A stretch of 27,170 nt of DNA. Origin: a virus. Below the pieces are notes generated by a model, which was given only the letters and a program-made list of their open reading frames with translations, was not told the origin of the DNA and did not search any database. The stretch spans positions 1-27,170 of IMG/VR virus record IMGVR_UViG_3300034102_002338; one strand, given 5' to 3'. Below are positions 1-7,598 of the stretch, one piece after another. Position 1 is the stretch's first letter, and each line of letters opens with the position of its first letter. A program made the position numbers and the translations under genes.

Positions 1-2039
1 GTTCTTTCGAAGACCTATTAGATGATGTTGCTAAAAAACTTACAAATGCTAGATCTAAAAATAGAATAGCAGGTATTTTTAAATCAATGGTATCTGTTAA
101 ATCAGGAGAAGTTGGAACAGCTAAAGGAAAAGGTAAAGAAGATGCATTAGAAAAAGTAGCACAAACACTTGCAGAAGCATTGGATGATGGATCCGAAGTA
201 GTAGCTTTATATGCTGGAGGATTCAAACCACCACACCTTGCTCACTTTGAAAATGCCAAATTTCTATCTACTAAAGCAGACAAAATTGTAATATTTATCG
301 GACCTAAGATCAGAGAAGGTGTAAAAATTACAGCAGAACAATCAAAAGCTATTTGGGAAATCTATGCAAAATACATAAACGTACCAATGGAGATTGTAAT
401 CAGTAAAGTAACTCCAATATTAGATACATATGAATGGATTGATGCAAATCAAGACAAAGTAACAAGCATTATTACAGGAGCTATGGCTGATGAAATGGGT
501 AAATTCTCTGGAATAGAAAAGAGAAAAGAAAAAGGTGAGTATAAGAATGTAGAAGTAAAAGAACTACCTGTTATTACAAATAAAGAAGACGATAAATTCT
601 CAGCAACTGATATTAGAAAGTCAGAAAAGTTCTTATTAGAAGGCAAATGGATGCCAAAAGTAGTATCAAAAGAAGATAAGCAAGCAATCCTAGATATTAT
701 AACTCCTCAAAAAGAAGATTCAGTAGAAGATAAAATGCTAACTGCAGTAGATAACGTATTTGAAAGTTTCTTTCCAAAGAAAACTAAAAAAGAAGTAATA
801 CAAGAAGGGTCAGCAGGAACACCTATACAGCCATCAGGAGCTATTCCATCAAAGGATAGAGAAAACTTAATACACCTCTTTAGCCAACTAAAATCAACTA
901 TTAATTCAGAAAAGTATACAGTAGTATTTGAGCAAGATAGAATAGGAGTATACATAAAAACGTATGCAGATGTAAGCTTTGACCAAACACCTCAACAAAA
1001 AACACTACCAGAAGGAGCAGAGCAAGAAAAATTCGACTACACACCTTACATAGGATCTCTTTTAGAGTATATGTTAGATGAGAAGATGAATATTACACCG
1101 TTACCGGAAGTAAAAATCAGATATGACGAAGAACAAGCAAACGACTTCTTCGGTAAAACAGCTTACTATGATCCAAATAAGCAAGAAGTAGTATTATATG
1201 TAATGAATAGACATCCAAAAGATGTCTGTAGATCATTCTCTCATGAAATGATTCACCATATGCAAAATATGGAAGGAAGACTTGAAGGATTAGCAGCTAC
1301 TACTAATACAAATGAAGACGATTACTTACAGGAAATAGAAAAAGAAGCTTACCTAAAGGGTAATATTACATTTAGAAACTGGGAAGACGGATTAAAAAGT
1401 AATAAAGAGGTTATGGCAGAAGGAAGATACGATAAAATTAGTAATCAAGCATCATCAGACTTGTTTAGAGGCTGGAAAGAAGCATTTAATGCAGGAGAAA
1501 AGAGTATAGGATTTGAAGAAACTTATTCAAATGGTGATGTAGAATTCGACGTAGAAGGTACTTTAGTACTAACACCAGGAACCGGTAAAATGGAAGTCTT
1601 AGAAAGTACAGGAGCAGGCTTTGACGAAGATGGAGATTTTATTATAGTAGATATCGCTATTGATCCAGAACTATTACCAGGCTTTTGGGAAGAGATTTCA
1701 ATGACTTTAAAAGATCTTTTCAGACATGAAATTGAACACCTAACACATAATAAAGGAGGAGTATCTACAAATCCTTCTAAAATAATGAGAGGTGATTTAG
1801 CAAAAAGAGATAAGATAAGAGCAGGAGAAAAGCCAATAGGAGATTATTTTAAACTTAAAAAAGAAATAGATGCAAACCTACAGGGAATGTATTTTAGAGC
1901 TAAAAAAGAAAAAAGACCATTTGCAGATGTTGTAAATAGTTACTTAGATGCTCAAGATATTACACCTCAAGAAAGAGAGGAAATACTTACATTATGGCGT
2001 AACAGACTTCCTGCATTAGGATTAAAACAAACATTATAA
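1..2039 (+). CDS. Nucleotidyltransferase fused to two HExxH metallopeptidase-like domains (5' partial)
   Basis: The frame is open from base 3 with protein-like sequence before the first ATG at 87, so the gene starts outside the window. Numbering from that ATG, residues 37-215 form a cytidylyltransferase-like nucleotidyltransferase: GGFKPPHLAH (44-53) is the GxFxPxHxxH nucleotide-binding loop and FSATDIR (171-177) matches the ISSTxIR motif. Families with this pair include NMN adenylyltransferase and phosphopantetheine adenylyltransferase; the substrate cannot be told here. A zincin-like domain follows with SHEMIHHMQ (HExxH at 386-390) and a downstream EKEAYLKG stretch that could supply a third ligand. 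A second HExxH lies in RHEIEHLTHNKGG (547-551). Linkers VIQE/G (237-241) and VMAE/G (442-446) sit between the domains and resemble head-protease sites. The motifs are clear; the biological role is unknown. It precedes the HAD gene by 13 bases. Confidence 0.85.
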   Translation, partial: SFEDLLDDVAKKLTNARSKNRIAGIFKSMVSVKSGEVGTAKGKGKEDALEKVAQTLAEALDDGSEVVALYAGGFKPPHLAHFENAKFLSTKADKIVIFIGPKIREGVKITAEQSKAIWEIYAKYINVPMEIVISKVTPILDTYEWIDANQDKVTSIITGAMADEMGKFSGIEKRKEKGEYKNVEVKELPVITNKEDDKFSATDIRKSEKFLLEGKWMPKVVSKEDKQAILDIITPQKEDSVEDKMLTAVDNVFESFFPKKTKKEVIQEGSAGTPIQPSGAIPSKDRENLIHLFSQLKSTINSEKYTVVFEQDRIGVYIKTYADVSFDQTPQQKTLPEGAEQEKFDYTPYIGSLLEYMLDEKMNITPLPEVKIRYDEEQANDFFGKTAYYDPNKQEVVLYVMNRHPKDVCRSFSHEMIHHMQNMEGRLEGLAATTNTNEDDYLQEIEKEAYLKGNITFRNWEDGLKSNKEVMAEGRYDKISNQASSDLFRGWKEAFNAGEKSIGFEETYSNGDVEFDVEGTLVLTPGTGKMEVLESTGAGFDEDGDFIIVDIAIDPELLPGFWEEISMTLKDLFRHEIEHLTHNKGGVSTNPSKIMRGDLAKRDKIRAGEKPIGDYFKLKKEIDANLQGMYFRAKKEKRPFADVVNSYLDAQDITPQEREEILTLWRNRLPALGLKQTL

Positions 2040-2052
2040 AAATAAAAAGGTT

Positions 2053-2640
2053 ATGGGAAAATTAGCAGACTTATTACTAGAAGAATCAGACTTCATGCCT
2101 AAATATCAGATATATTGTGATATGGATGGAGTATTAACAGACTTTGAAAAGAGATTTGTTACATTATTACAACAAGAAGGTCCAAAGTACTATTCAAAAG
2201 CGACAATTGCTCAAGTAACAAGGCCTAAACACTTTGATAAACTAGAAGGAACAGAAGAGTTTTGGAAGTTTATTGATCAGTATATTGGATTAGAGTTCTG
2301 GTCAGAAATGGAATGGATGCCAAATGGTAGAGAGTTATGGAACTTTATACAACCATACGGACCAAAACTTTTAACATCTCCTTCCAGAGACAATACCTCA
2401 AGACTTGGTAAAAGATTATGGGTAAAAGAAAACCTAGTACCTGCCCCTGAAGTCTTATTTAGGTTTGGAGATGCTAAGTCGGATTTTGCAAATGAAAATG
2501 CTATATTAATAGACGATAAGCCTTCCAACCTCGCTGCATTTTCTGCTAAAGGAGGAATAGCAATAGAGGTAAAAGACGGAGAAATACAATCGGTTATTAA
2601 TAAATTAAAACAACTTGGTTATGGGCGAGAGCTTACTTAA
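2053..2640 (+). CDS. HAD-superfamily phosphatase / 5'-nucleotidase-like protein
   Basis: This 195-residue protein has the HAD signature: YCDMDGVLTDF at 21-31, with D23 as likely nucleophile and D25 as acid/base; motif II LLTSP (106-110); and motif IV LIDDKPSN with D154/D155. The short cap and the DMDGVLTDF form fit phage and bacterial 5'(3')-deoxyribonucleotidase-like enzymes, which dephosphorylate nucleotides; the exact substrate is inference. The HAD fold would normally begin near Met15 (MPKYQIYCDMDG). The extra leader MGKLADLLLEESDF is amphipathic and ends in L-L-E/E, like the leaders on several neighbours, so 2053 is preferred over the internal ATG at 2095. The 3' end overlaps the next gene by 20 bases. 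Confidence 0.85.
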   Translation: MGKLADLLLEESDFMPKYQIYCDMDGVLTDFEKRFVTLLQQEGPKYYSKATIAQVTRPKHFDKLEGTEEFWKFIDQYIGLEFWSEMEWMPNGRELWNFIQPYGPKLLTSPSRDNTSRLGKRLWVKENLVPAPEVLFRFGDAKSDFANENAILIDDKPSNLAAFSAKGGIAIEVKDGEIQSVINKLKQLGYGRELT

Positions 2641-3199
2641 AAAAGAATTCAAATCAAAAGACGTAAATAGAGCTAGAAATTTAGTTAAAAAAGACTTCTC
2701 AGCAAAGACTGTAGACGGTGTTGGATACTCTAAAGCACAGGTTGCTTATAAAGAGGGAGACATTTGGGAAGAGAATGGAAGAAACTGGACTATTAAAGAT
2801 GGATTAAGACAAAATATTACAAAACTAGACTCAGCAAAAAAAGCTTTACAAATACCTTTAGCATGTCCAAAATGTAAAGGATCTATGAATTATTATCTCA
2901 GTCATAAAATGTATAAGATACATAAGATGTGCTTTGATTGTGTAATTGATTATGAAGCAGAATTAAGAAAAGCAGGTCTATATGAATCATATGAAAAGAA
3001 TATGATGCAAGGAAGTCTTAAAGCTTTTGCAAGAGATATTGAACAATGGGTATTGGATACATTAGAGACAACTAATAGCTTTGTAACAGAACAAGGAGAC
3101 TTAGAAGACTGGAATAGTAATGATTCGAAATTTAAAGAACAAATAAACAGTAATCTTCAAGAATATTTAAAGCATATAAAAAGTCATATAGAAGAGTAA
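2621..3199 (+). CDS. Conserved phage protein with CxxC...CxxC zinc ribbon
   Basis: The protein has 192 residues from ATG 2621. An upstream in-frame TTG at 2615 adds only two residues and is unlikely to be the start. The N-terminal half is basic and includes the stretch EGDIWEENGRNWTIKDG. The middle carries two cysteine pairs, CPKCKGSM and CFDC, about 22 residues apart with several His nearby, which is a probable structural zinc ribbon. The C-terminal third is helical and acidic. I recognise the general pattern as a recurrent hypothetical protein of marine T4-like phages, but no function is known to me. It overlaps the HAD gene and ends the first run of genes before the promoter-like motif at 3214. 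Confidence 0.8.
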   Translation: MGESLLKKEFKSKDVNRARNLVKKDFSAKTVDGVGYSKAQVAYKEGDIWEENGRNWTIKDGLRQNITKLDSAKKALQIPLACPKCKGSMNYYLSHKMYKIHKMCFDCVIDYEAELRKAGLYESYEKNMMQGSLKAFARDIEQWVLDTLETTNSFVTEQGDLEDWNSNDSKFKEQINSNLQEYLKHIKSHIEE

Positions 3200-3210
3200 T
3201 AAGTTTTTGT

Positions 3211-3239
3211 TACTATTTATTTTTAAACAGTAAATAGTA
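3211..3239. repeat. Inverted repeat around the TATTTAT motif
   Basis: TACTATTTA (3211-3219) and TAAATAGTA (3231-3239) are perfect 9-base inverted copies separated by 11 bases. No long T-run follows the right arm, so it is not a convincing intrinsic terminator. The left arm includes the promoter-like heptamer. The repeat could be an operator or simply a weak RNA hairpin. Confidence 0.5.
3214..3220 (+). promoter_or_regulatory. TATTTAT promoter-like element 1
   Basis: TATTTAT in the context TACTATTTATTT lies 34 bases before the ATG of the small basic protein at 3248, in the 48-base gap after the stop at 3199. It belongs to the set of 12 intergenic copies. Confidence 0.45.
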
Positions 3240-3247
3240 TTTGACTT

Positions 3248-3385
3248 ATGGCAAAAGCAGCACAATCTTCCGTTAAAATAGAGAGACCTAAAGTATCTAG
3301 ACCTGGAGTTCATGCAAAATCTAAAACTTCAAAATTGAAGAGTTCTAAGAACTATAAAAAACTTTACAATGGACAAGGGAAGTAG
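3248..3385 (+). CDS. Small basic conserved phage protein, 45 aa
   Basis: ATG 3248 to TAG 3383-3385 encodes a 45-residue, very Lys/Ser-rich protein. It contains the stretch RPGVHAKSKTSKLKSSK and ends NYKKLYNGQGK. Small proteins with a similar GVHxKxxxSKxKxSKNYKK...RGQG pattern recur in marine T4-like phages as far as I remember; their function is not known to me. The strong positive charge suggests binding to nucleic acid or to an acidic partner, which is inference. It is the first gene after a promoter-like motif and overlaps the next gene by 17 bases in another frame. Confidence 0.7.
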   Translation: MAKAAQSSVKIERPKVSRPGVHAKSKTSKLKSSKNYKKLYNGQGK

Positions 3386-3608
3386 TAAAAAATTAAAACA
3401 ATTACTACAAGAAGCAGATAACCCTCAAGCAGGTAAAGCAGCACCTTATGGTTCAGGATATGCAAAGGTAAAACAAGCAATTCATGAACTTGTAAAAGAA
3501 GTTCTTTCAGAAAAAGTAAAAGGCGTTGACGGTAAAGCTTGTTGGAAGGGATACAGGTATGCTGGTACTAAAGATGGAAAAGACATCTGTGTAAAAATTA
3601 CAAAATAA
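3369..3608 (+). CDS. Small conserved phage protein with head-targeting-like leader
   Basis: This 79-residue protein has no recognised enzyme domain. Its leader MDKGSSKKLKQLLQEAD ends in L-Q-E/A at residues 13-16, the form of a T4-type prohead protease site. A second amphipathic stretch, AIHELVKEVLSEKV (37-50), resembles peptides in the proteins at 4537, 12909 and 13132. The C-terminus has a compact motif, CWKGYRYAGTKDGKDICVKI, with two cysteines that could pair or bind metal. I recall this tail from marine phage hypotheticals but not any function. It overlaps the 45-aa gene and is followed by the next ATG after one base. Confidence 0.7.
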   Translation: MDKGSSKKLKQLLQEADNPQAGKAAPYGSGYAKVKQAIHELVKEVLSEKVKGVDGKACWKGYRYAGTKDGKDICVKITK

Positions 3609-3609
3609 T

Positions 3610-3924
3610 ATGAAGCTACTACAACTATTAAAAGAAGCAAAAGAGGTATTAGAAGACTTCGCTAAAACCAGAGGAGAAGGTGCAGCTAAAATAGCATCAA
3701 ATGCTCAAGAAAAAGGAGGACTTGCTTTGCTAACCTGGCATCATTTCAAAGTAAAAGCTCCGTATTATAAAAAAGCTTCTGAAGGAAAGCTTGATATGGA
3801 ACAAGCAAAGAAAGAGTACGAAGAGACTTATAAAAAGATCTCTCTAGATATGACTCAAATTGAATTTCAAAGAGAGGTAGGAAGACTAGAAGTACTAGGA
3901 GAATTGCTAATAAAGAATAAATAA
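3610..3924 (+). CDS. Hypothetical small helical protein
   Basis: The 104-residue product starts MKLLQLLKEAKEV, where L7-K8-E9/A10 matches a [L/I]-x-E/A head-protease site. The rest is Lys/Glu-rich and predicted largely helical, with one aromatic cluster, LLTWHHFKVKAPYY. No catalytic motif was seen. It starts one base after the stop at 3608 and its TAA overlaps the next ATG (TAATG), so translation is probably coupled. The function is unknown; carriage inside the head is a hypothesis based on the leader only. Confidence 0.7.
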   Translation: MKLLQLLKEAKEVLEDFAKTRGEGAAKIASNAQEKGGLALLTWHHFKVKAPYYKKASEGKLDMEQAKKEYEETYKKISLDMTQIEFQREVGRLEVLGELLIKNK

Positions 3925-4568
3925 TGTCAACACTAAATACATCTATACCTCACTTCTATGCTAAGATGAGAATAGAACACCTCTACCAGCATGACGGGAG
4001 AGAAGGTATGCAAGATGTAATAGTATTTGGAGCACAATCTGTAGGAGGTAGAGCTCTTACCTTCCATATAATGACTGATGAAGGAGCTGTTAGATCAAGA
4101 GTTCCAATTCATATGCTTGCCTGGAAAGATGATGCACCAAAAATGGCTTTAGACCATTTACAACTATGGGATTGTTTTGGACATGAAGTATCATGTACAG
4201 CATACGATTACTTACTCCAATCAAGAGTAAAGGCAATATTTAAAGACGGTAGTAAAGAGTGGGGAAATTATATTATGACCTTTGATTGGTTTAATAATCC
4301 ATATTCTAACGAACCAACACAATACAAGGCAGCACATCTAATTAAATTAGATAACGGAAATTTTACTCTTCAGCCTAATAATAGATTAATGTGGAGAGAT
4401 ATGTCTTTTGTAACTCAACCATTTCCTGAAAAACCGGATTGGATGATTGATAATAAAGAGTGGTTTTGCGAATCAGTTTCCGATAAATGGACAATGGAAA
4501 AAGGTAATGAAAATATTTACTACTACACTTTAGAAAATGAAAAAAAGTCAACTAAAAAAGATAATTAA
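3924..4568 (+). CDS. Conserved hypothetical phage protein, 214 aa
   Basis: This is a 214-residue soluble protein rich in Trp and Tyr. It reads like a mixed alpha/beta fold in its middle (for example QDVIVFGAQSVGGRALTFHI) with a Trp-dense C-terminal part (MTFDWFNN, NNRLMWRDMSF, KEWFCESVSDKW). There is no signal peptide and no catalytic motif that I can name. It resembles recurrent hypothetical proteins of marine myoviruses. It lacks the L-x-E leader of several neighbours. It begins in a TAATG overlap and its end overlaps the next gene by 32 bases. Confidence 0.75.
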   Translation: MSTLNTSIPHFYAKMRIEHLYQHDGREGMQDVIVFGAQSVGGRALTFHIMTDEGAVRSRVPIHMLAWKDDAPKMALDHLQLWDCFGHEVSCTAYDYLLQSRVKAIFKDGSKEWGNYIMTFDWFNNPYSNEPTQYKAAHLIKLDNGNFTLQPNNRLMWRDMSFVTQPFPEKPDWMIDNKEWFCESVSDKWTMEKGNENIYYYTLENEKKSTKKDN

Positions 4569-4965
4569 AGAGGTATTAGATGCTTCAACACCTGCTCCTA
4601 GTGAAATACCGGGAGGACTAGCACAGTTTGCTACTATTGGAGATTTAGCTACAATGCATAATCTTCCTTTAGATCAAATCATAAAGCAGATAGTAAAAGG
4701 AGTAAAGACAGAATCAGAACATACAACAGATTTAGATATTGCTATGGAAATAGCTTTTGACCATGTATATGAAGATCCTAAATATTACGATAAATTATCC
4801 AACATAGAAGAAGGTAAACATGACCCAGTAGAACCGGGTATTTTAAAAAAAAGGTTAGGTAAACTTACCTGTTCAAAAGTAAGAGCAGAAAGAAGTAAAT
4901 TAGAAGACAAGGGTACTCATTATGCAAAAGCATTGCAGAGATACTTAAATTACCATTGTCAGTAA
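4537..4965 (+). CDS. DUF5661-like phage protein
   Basis: This 142-residue protein begins MKKSQLKKIIKEVLDAS, an amphipathic leader shared in form with several neighbours (I10-K11-E12). The middle, SEHTTDLDIAMEIAFDHVYE followed by DPKYYDKLSNIEE, matches my memory of the DUF5661 pattern: an H-T pair, an A-x-x-I-A-x-DH helix and a P-x-YY-x-x-L segment. The C-terminal LGKLTCSKVRAERSKL and HYAKALQRYLNYHC form a second basic helical module with two cysteines. The function of these modules is unknown. It overlaps the previous gene by 32 bases and is the last gene before the motif at 4976. Confidence 0.7.
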   Translation: MKKSQLKKIIKEVLDASTPAPSEIPGGLAQFATIGDLATMHNLPLDQIIKQIVKGVKTESEHTTDLDIAMEIAFDHVYEDPKYYDKLSNIEEGKHDPVEPGILKKRLGKLTCSKVRAERSKLEDKGTHYAKALQRYLNYHCQ

Positions 4966-4975
4966 AATAATTTAC

Positions 4976-4982
4976 TATTTAT
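4976..4982 (+). promoter_or_regulatory. TATTTAT promoter-like element 2
   Basis: TATTTAT in the context TTTACTATTTATTTG lies 49 bases before the ATG at 5025. The gap of 4966-5024 is otherwise A+T-rich and contains only a seven-codon ATG frame at 4990. Confidence 0.45.
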
Positions 4983-5024
4983 TTGTATATATGATTAAAA
5001 ATAACTATCTTTAGATATTATAAT

Positions 5025-6587
5025 ATGAAGAAATTAGTAAGAATAGTAGAAGCAGGAGAAAAGACAGCATTTATCCAAACAGCTAGAGGAGAAAAGAAGA
5101 CGATCGAATATAAAAAAGACGATGAACTTACAGGTTTGAAAGATAATCAGGATATTGCAAAAATTGATACTGCAGATGGTAAGAGAATAAAAGAAGAAGT
5201 ACGAAAATATACTGCTCAAGAATCAGCAGCTGTAGGAAAAGCAGTAGCTAAATCTCTTGTAAAAGTTCTTAGAGCTCAAGGAGATGAAATCTCAAAACTA
5301 AGACTTACAGGAATAGGAGTTGATAGATTTAATATCCACGTTGAATATGGAAATGAAAAAGGAGTAGATACTTTTAAATTTGACCTAAACCCACAAGGTA
5401 CTGCTATCATATTAGACTTAGGAAACGAACCATTAGAGCTAGTAGACTTCGTGATAACACAAGGTAATACTGTTTCTCTACCTACTCCTGAGTTAGAAGA
5501 TAAACTAGGTGATGCAATGAAAAAGTATGTGGGAGAACCTACAGATGCTGAATATGATAATATGGCAGCAATGCAAGAGCCGACAGATCCTTCTCAATTT
5601 GCAAAAGAATTAAACGAAGATGATTGGAAACAATCAGACGACGAATCTACAATGGCAAAAGCACAGTTAAAATCTATTCAATCCAATGCAAGTAAGTTGA
5701 TGAATATAATAGGAGATAACGAGCAATTAGATGCATGGGTTCAAGCCAAGCTAACAAAAGCAGAAGATTATTTAGACTCAGCAGCAGGATACCTAGAATC
5801 AGAAGAAGATGAAGAGGGTCATCAACCTGTAGCACTTGCAATAGCTTTAAATGAAAAGAAAGCTACATATTGCGGAAGATGTGGACATACCCATGTTAAG
5901 GGTACACCTTGTCCAAGACCTTTTAAAAATGAAGCATTAGATGCAGTTGGAAAAGAGGATGACGATATTAATAATGATGGAAAAGTCGATAAGACTGATA
6001 AATACTTAAAAAACAGAAGAAATACTATCTCTAAAAAGATAACTAAAGAAGAACTGAGAGAATTAATGCTTGAAGCATATATCGAAGTTCTTAAAGAAGA
6101 AGAAGGAGCAGTATTAGAGACATCTACAGATGAAATACTAGGAAAATTTCCTACAGTAAAGAAAGCAATAACATCTCTATTTACAAAAGAATATCCAGAA
6201 TTTGTAACAGATATAAGATGGGTAGCACCAAAACCTTCCACATTTGCAGTTGATCTTAAAAACGGTCAATCATTTAACTTAAAATGGATGGGTAAAGGAT
6301 TTGAAGCACAAATAGAAGGTAAAAAATACTACTTAGATACTTTACAAGACTATCAACAAGCTTTAGATAAGATAAACGATATACTTAAGAACGGACCAAT
6401 CACACAAGGTGAAGAACCAGGTGGAGAAGAATTCGGAGCAGATCCAGCAGCACCAGCAGGTGGAGGAGGAGGAGATTTTCCAGGTGGAGAAGCTGGAGGA
6501 GAGCCAGCAGCTGAATTTGGAGCAGAAGAAGCACCAGCAGGGGAAGAAGAAGCAGGAGCAGAACCAGAAACACCAGAAGCACTTTAA
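5025..6587 (+). CDS. Multidomain protein with zinc knuckle and EF-hand/dockerin-like Ca site
   Basis: This 520-residue protein starts [13 protein letters not shown], with I7-V8-E9/A10 resembling a head-protease site. Residues 10-170 form an uncharacterised mixed domain. C283-x2-C286-G-H-T-H with C296 ([16 protein letters not shown]) is a probable zinc knuckle. [12 protein letters not shown] at 314-325 is a near-perfect EF-hand or dockerin-type loop, with D314, N316, D318, D322 and D325 at ligand positions. [15 protein letters not shown] (342-356) repeats the amphipathic peptide style seen elsewhere here. Residues about 370-455 form another small domain, and from about 455 to the end the chain is low-complexity Gly/Ala/Pro/Glu. 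No enzyme could be assigned. A Ca-stabilised virion or head-internal protein is plausible but unproven. It is coupled to the next gene through TAATG. Confidence 0.75.
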   Translation: MKKLVRIVEAGEKTAFIQTARGEKKTIEYKKDDELTGLKDNQDIAKIDTADGKRIKEEVRKYTAQESAAVGKAVAKSLVKVLRAQGDEISKLRLTGIGVDRFNIHVEYGNEKGVDTFKFDLNPQGTAIILDLGNEPLELVDFVITQGNTVSLPTPELEDKLGDAMKKYVGEPTDAEYDNMAAMQEPTDPSQFAKELNEDDWKQSDDESTMAKAQLKSIQSNASKLMNIIGDNEQLDAWVQAKLTKAEDYLDSAAGYLESEEDEEGHQPVALAIALNEKKATYCGRCGHTHVKGTPCPRPFKNEALDAVGKEDDDINNDGKVDKTDKYLKNRRNTISKKITKEELRELMLEAYIEVLKEEEGAVLETSTDEILGKFPTVKKAITSLFTKEYPEFVTDIRWVAPKPSTFAVDLKNGQSFNLKWMGKGFEAQIEGKKYYLDTLQDYQQALDKINDILKNGPITQGEEPGGEEFGADPAAPAGGGGGDFPGGEAGGEPAAEFGAEEAPAGEEEAGAEPETPEAL

Positions 6588-7561
6588 TGAGCGTAATAGA
6601 TAAAATAGTTGCAGAATGGGCTTTCCGTTGTAAAAAAGGATACCCGGATATGAATAATCCTAGCGATATAAAAATATTGAAAGAGATTTATTCAGAATAT
6701 GGGGTAGTCTTGGAAGAGGAAAAACCAGAAAAAAAGAAAGAGGATGGAGTAACTCAAGAAGATCTAGCAGTATTAAGAAGTGCTTTTGAAAATATAAAAG
6801 TACCTTACTCAAAGTACTTATCTATCTTTAATTATTTTGATCCAAATTCTTTAGGAACAATCTCAGAAGTATTATTAACAAAGTTACTTAATACCGTAGA
6901 CAATGTACAAGCTCAACACGTTGGAGGAGCTCAAGGACTTGCAGATATAATAATAAACGGGCATCATATTTCACTGAAAACAACTGCAAAAGGAAAACCT
7001 ATAGGATTAGGTTCGGATGAAGTAAATATAAGTCCTTCTGATTCTAAAGAAGTAGTAAGTACTTTAAATGCATTATACAAGCAAGACCCTACACTAAAAA
7101 ATCTTTCTATAAGTGAACTACAGGGTAAGATTCCTGACGAAACATATAATAATATTAATAAACGATTATCCTCTATTGCTAAAAAAATAGCAGGAGAGTT
7201 AAATAAAGAGGTTTTTGTGTGGATAGAAAAGATATATAAACAGAAACTTCTTACAGGAATTGTTATCCATGTGGTAAAGTATGATCTTAATAAAGCGTTA
7301 AATACTTTCCTACAAAGTAAAATATCAGTAACAGAAAAAGCTTGGGGAGTAGTGGATGCAGCAGGTAAAGCAATAATTAGTGCAGATACCTCAGGAAAAC
7401 ACCTCAATATTACACCAGAATTTGTGTATAGTAGTTCAAGAGGTACTAATACAGCTATTGACTTAGAAGTAAATTTAAAATATTCATCAGAAGAAGTACA
7501 ACAAAAAGTATCAGATAAAGTGTTTAAGGCTCTTAATACAATATACTCTGAACTTTTTTAG
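6587..7561 (+). CDS. Putative PD-(D/E)XK nuclease-like phage protein
   Basis: This is a 324-residue protein. Its N-terminal 40 residues, with IVAEWAFRCKKGYPD, form a short module that I recall from other marine phage proteins. Residues 105-135 contain GGAQGLADIIINGHHISLKT, reading as G-x-x-D120 followed by a beta strand and S129-L-K131. This spacing recalls the PD-(D/E)XK nuclease core, with Ser in place of the usual second acid and E94 as a possible upstream acid. The rest, with Lys-rich helices (LKNLSISELQGKIPDE and others) and strands, fits a larger enzyme. The nuclease call is tentative because one key acid is missing. It begins at TAATG and ends at TAG before the motif at 7574. Confidence 0.55.
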   Translation: MSVIDKIVAEWAFRCKKGYPDMNNPSDIKILKEIYSEYGVVLEEEKPEKKKEDGVTQEDLAVLRSAFENIKVPYSKYLSIFNYFDPNSLGTISEVLLTKLLNTVDNVQAQHVGGAQGLADIIINGHHISLKTTAKGKPIGLGSDEVNISPSDSKEVVSTLNALYKQDPTLKNLSISELQGKIPDETYNNINKRLSSIAKKIAGELNKEVFVWIEKIYKQKLLTGIVIHVVKYDLNKALNTFLQSKISVTEKAWGVVDAAGKAIISADTSGKHLNITPEFVYSSSRGTNTAIDLEVNLKYSSEEVQQKVSDKVFKALNTIYSELF

Positions 7562-7573
7562 TTAAAAACAAAC

Positions 7574-7580
7574 TATTTAT
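7574..7580 (+). promoter_or_regulatory. TATTTAT promoter-like element 3
   Basis: TATTTAT within AACTATTTATAAACAAAAAT lies 25 bases before ATG 7599. The same extended form, CTATTTATAA(A), occurs upstream of the portal gene and of the genes at 12058 and 19874. Confidence 0.55.
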
Positions 7581-7598
7581 AAACAAAAATAAAACACA

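Noticed and set aside
2615-2620. TTG start for the zinc-ribbon protein
   Set aside because: ATG 2621 is two codons downstream and a much more usual start.
6409-6603. Gln/Glu-rich open frame over the end of the 5025-6587 gene, and a Leu-rich frame on the opposite strand
   Set aside because: Both are shadows of the low-complexity GCA/GGA/GAA repeats coding the Gly/Ala/Glu tail in the main frame.
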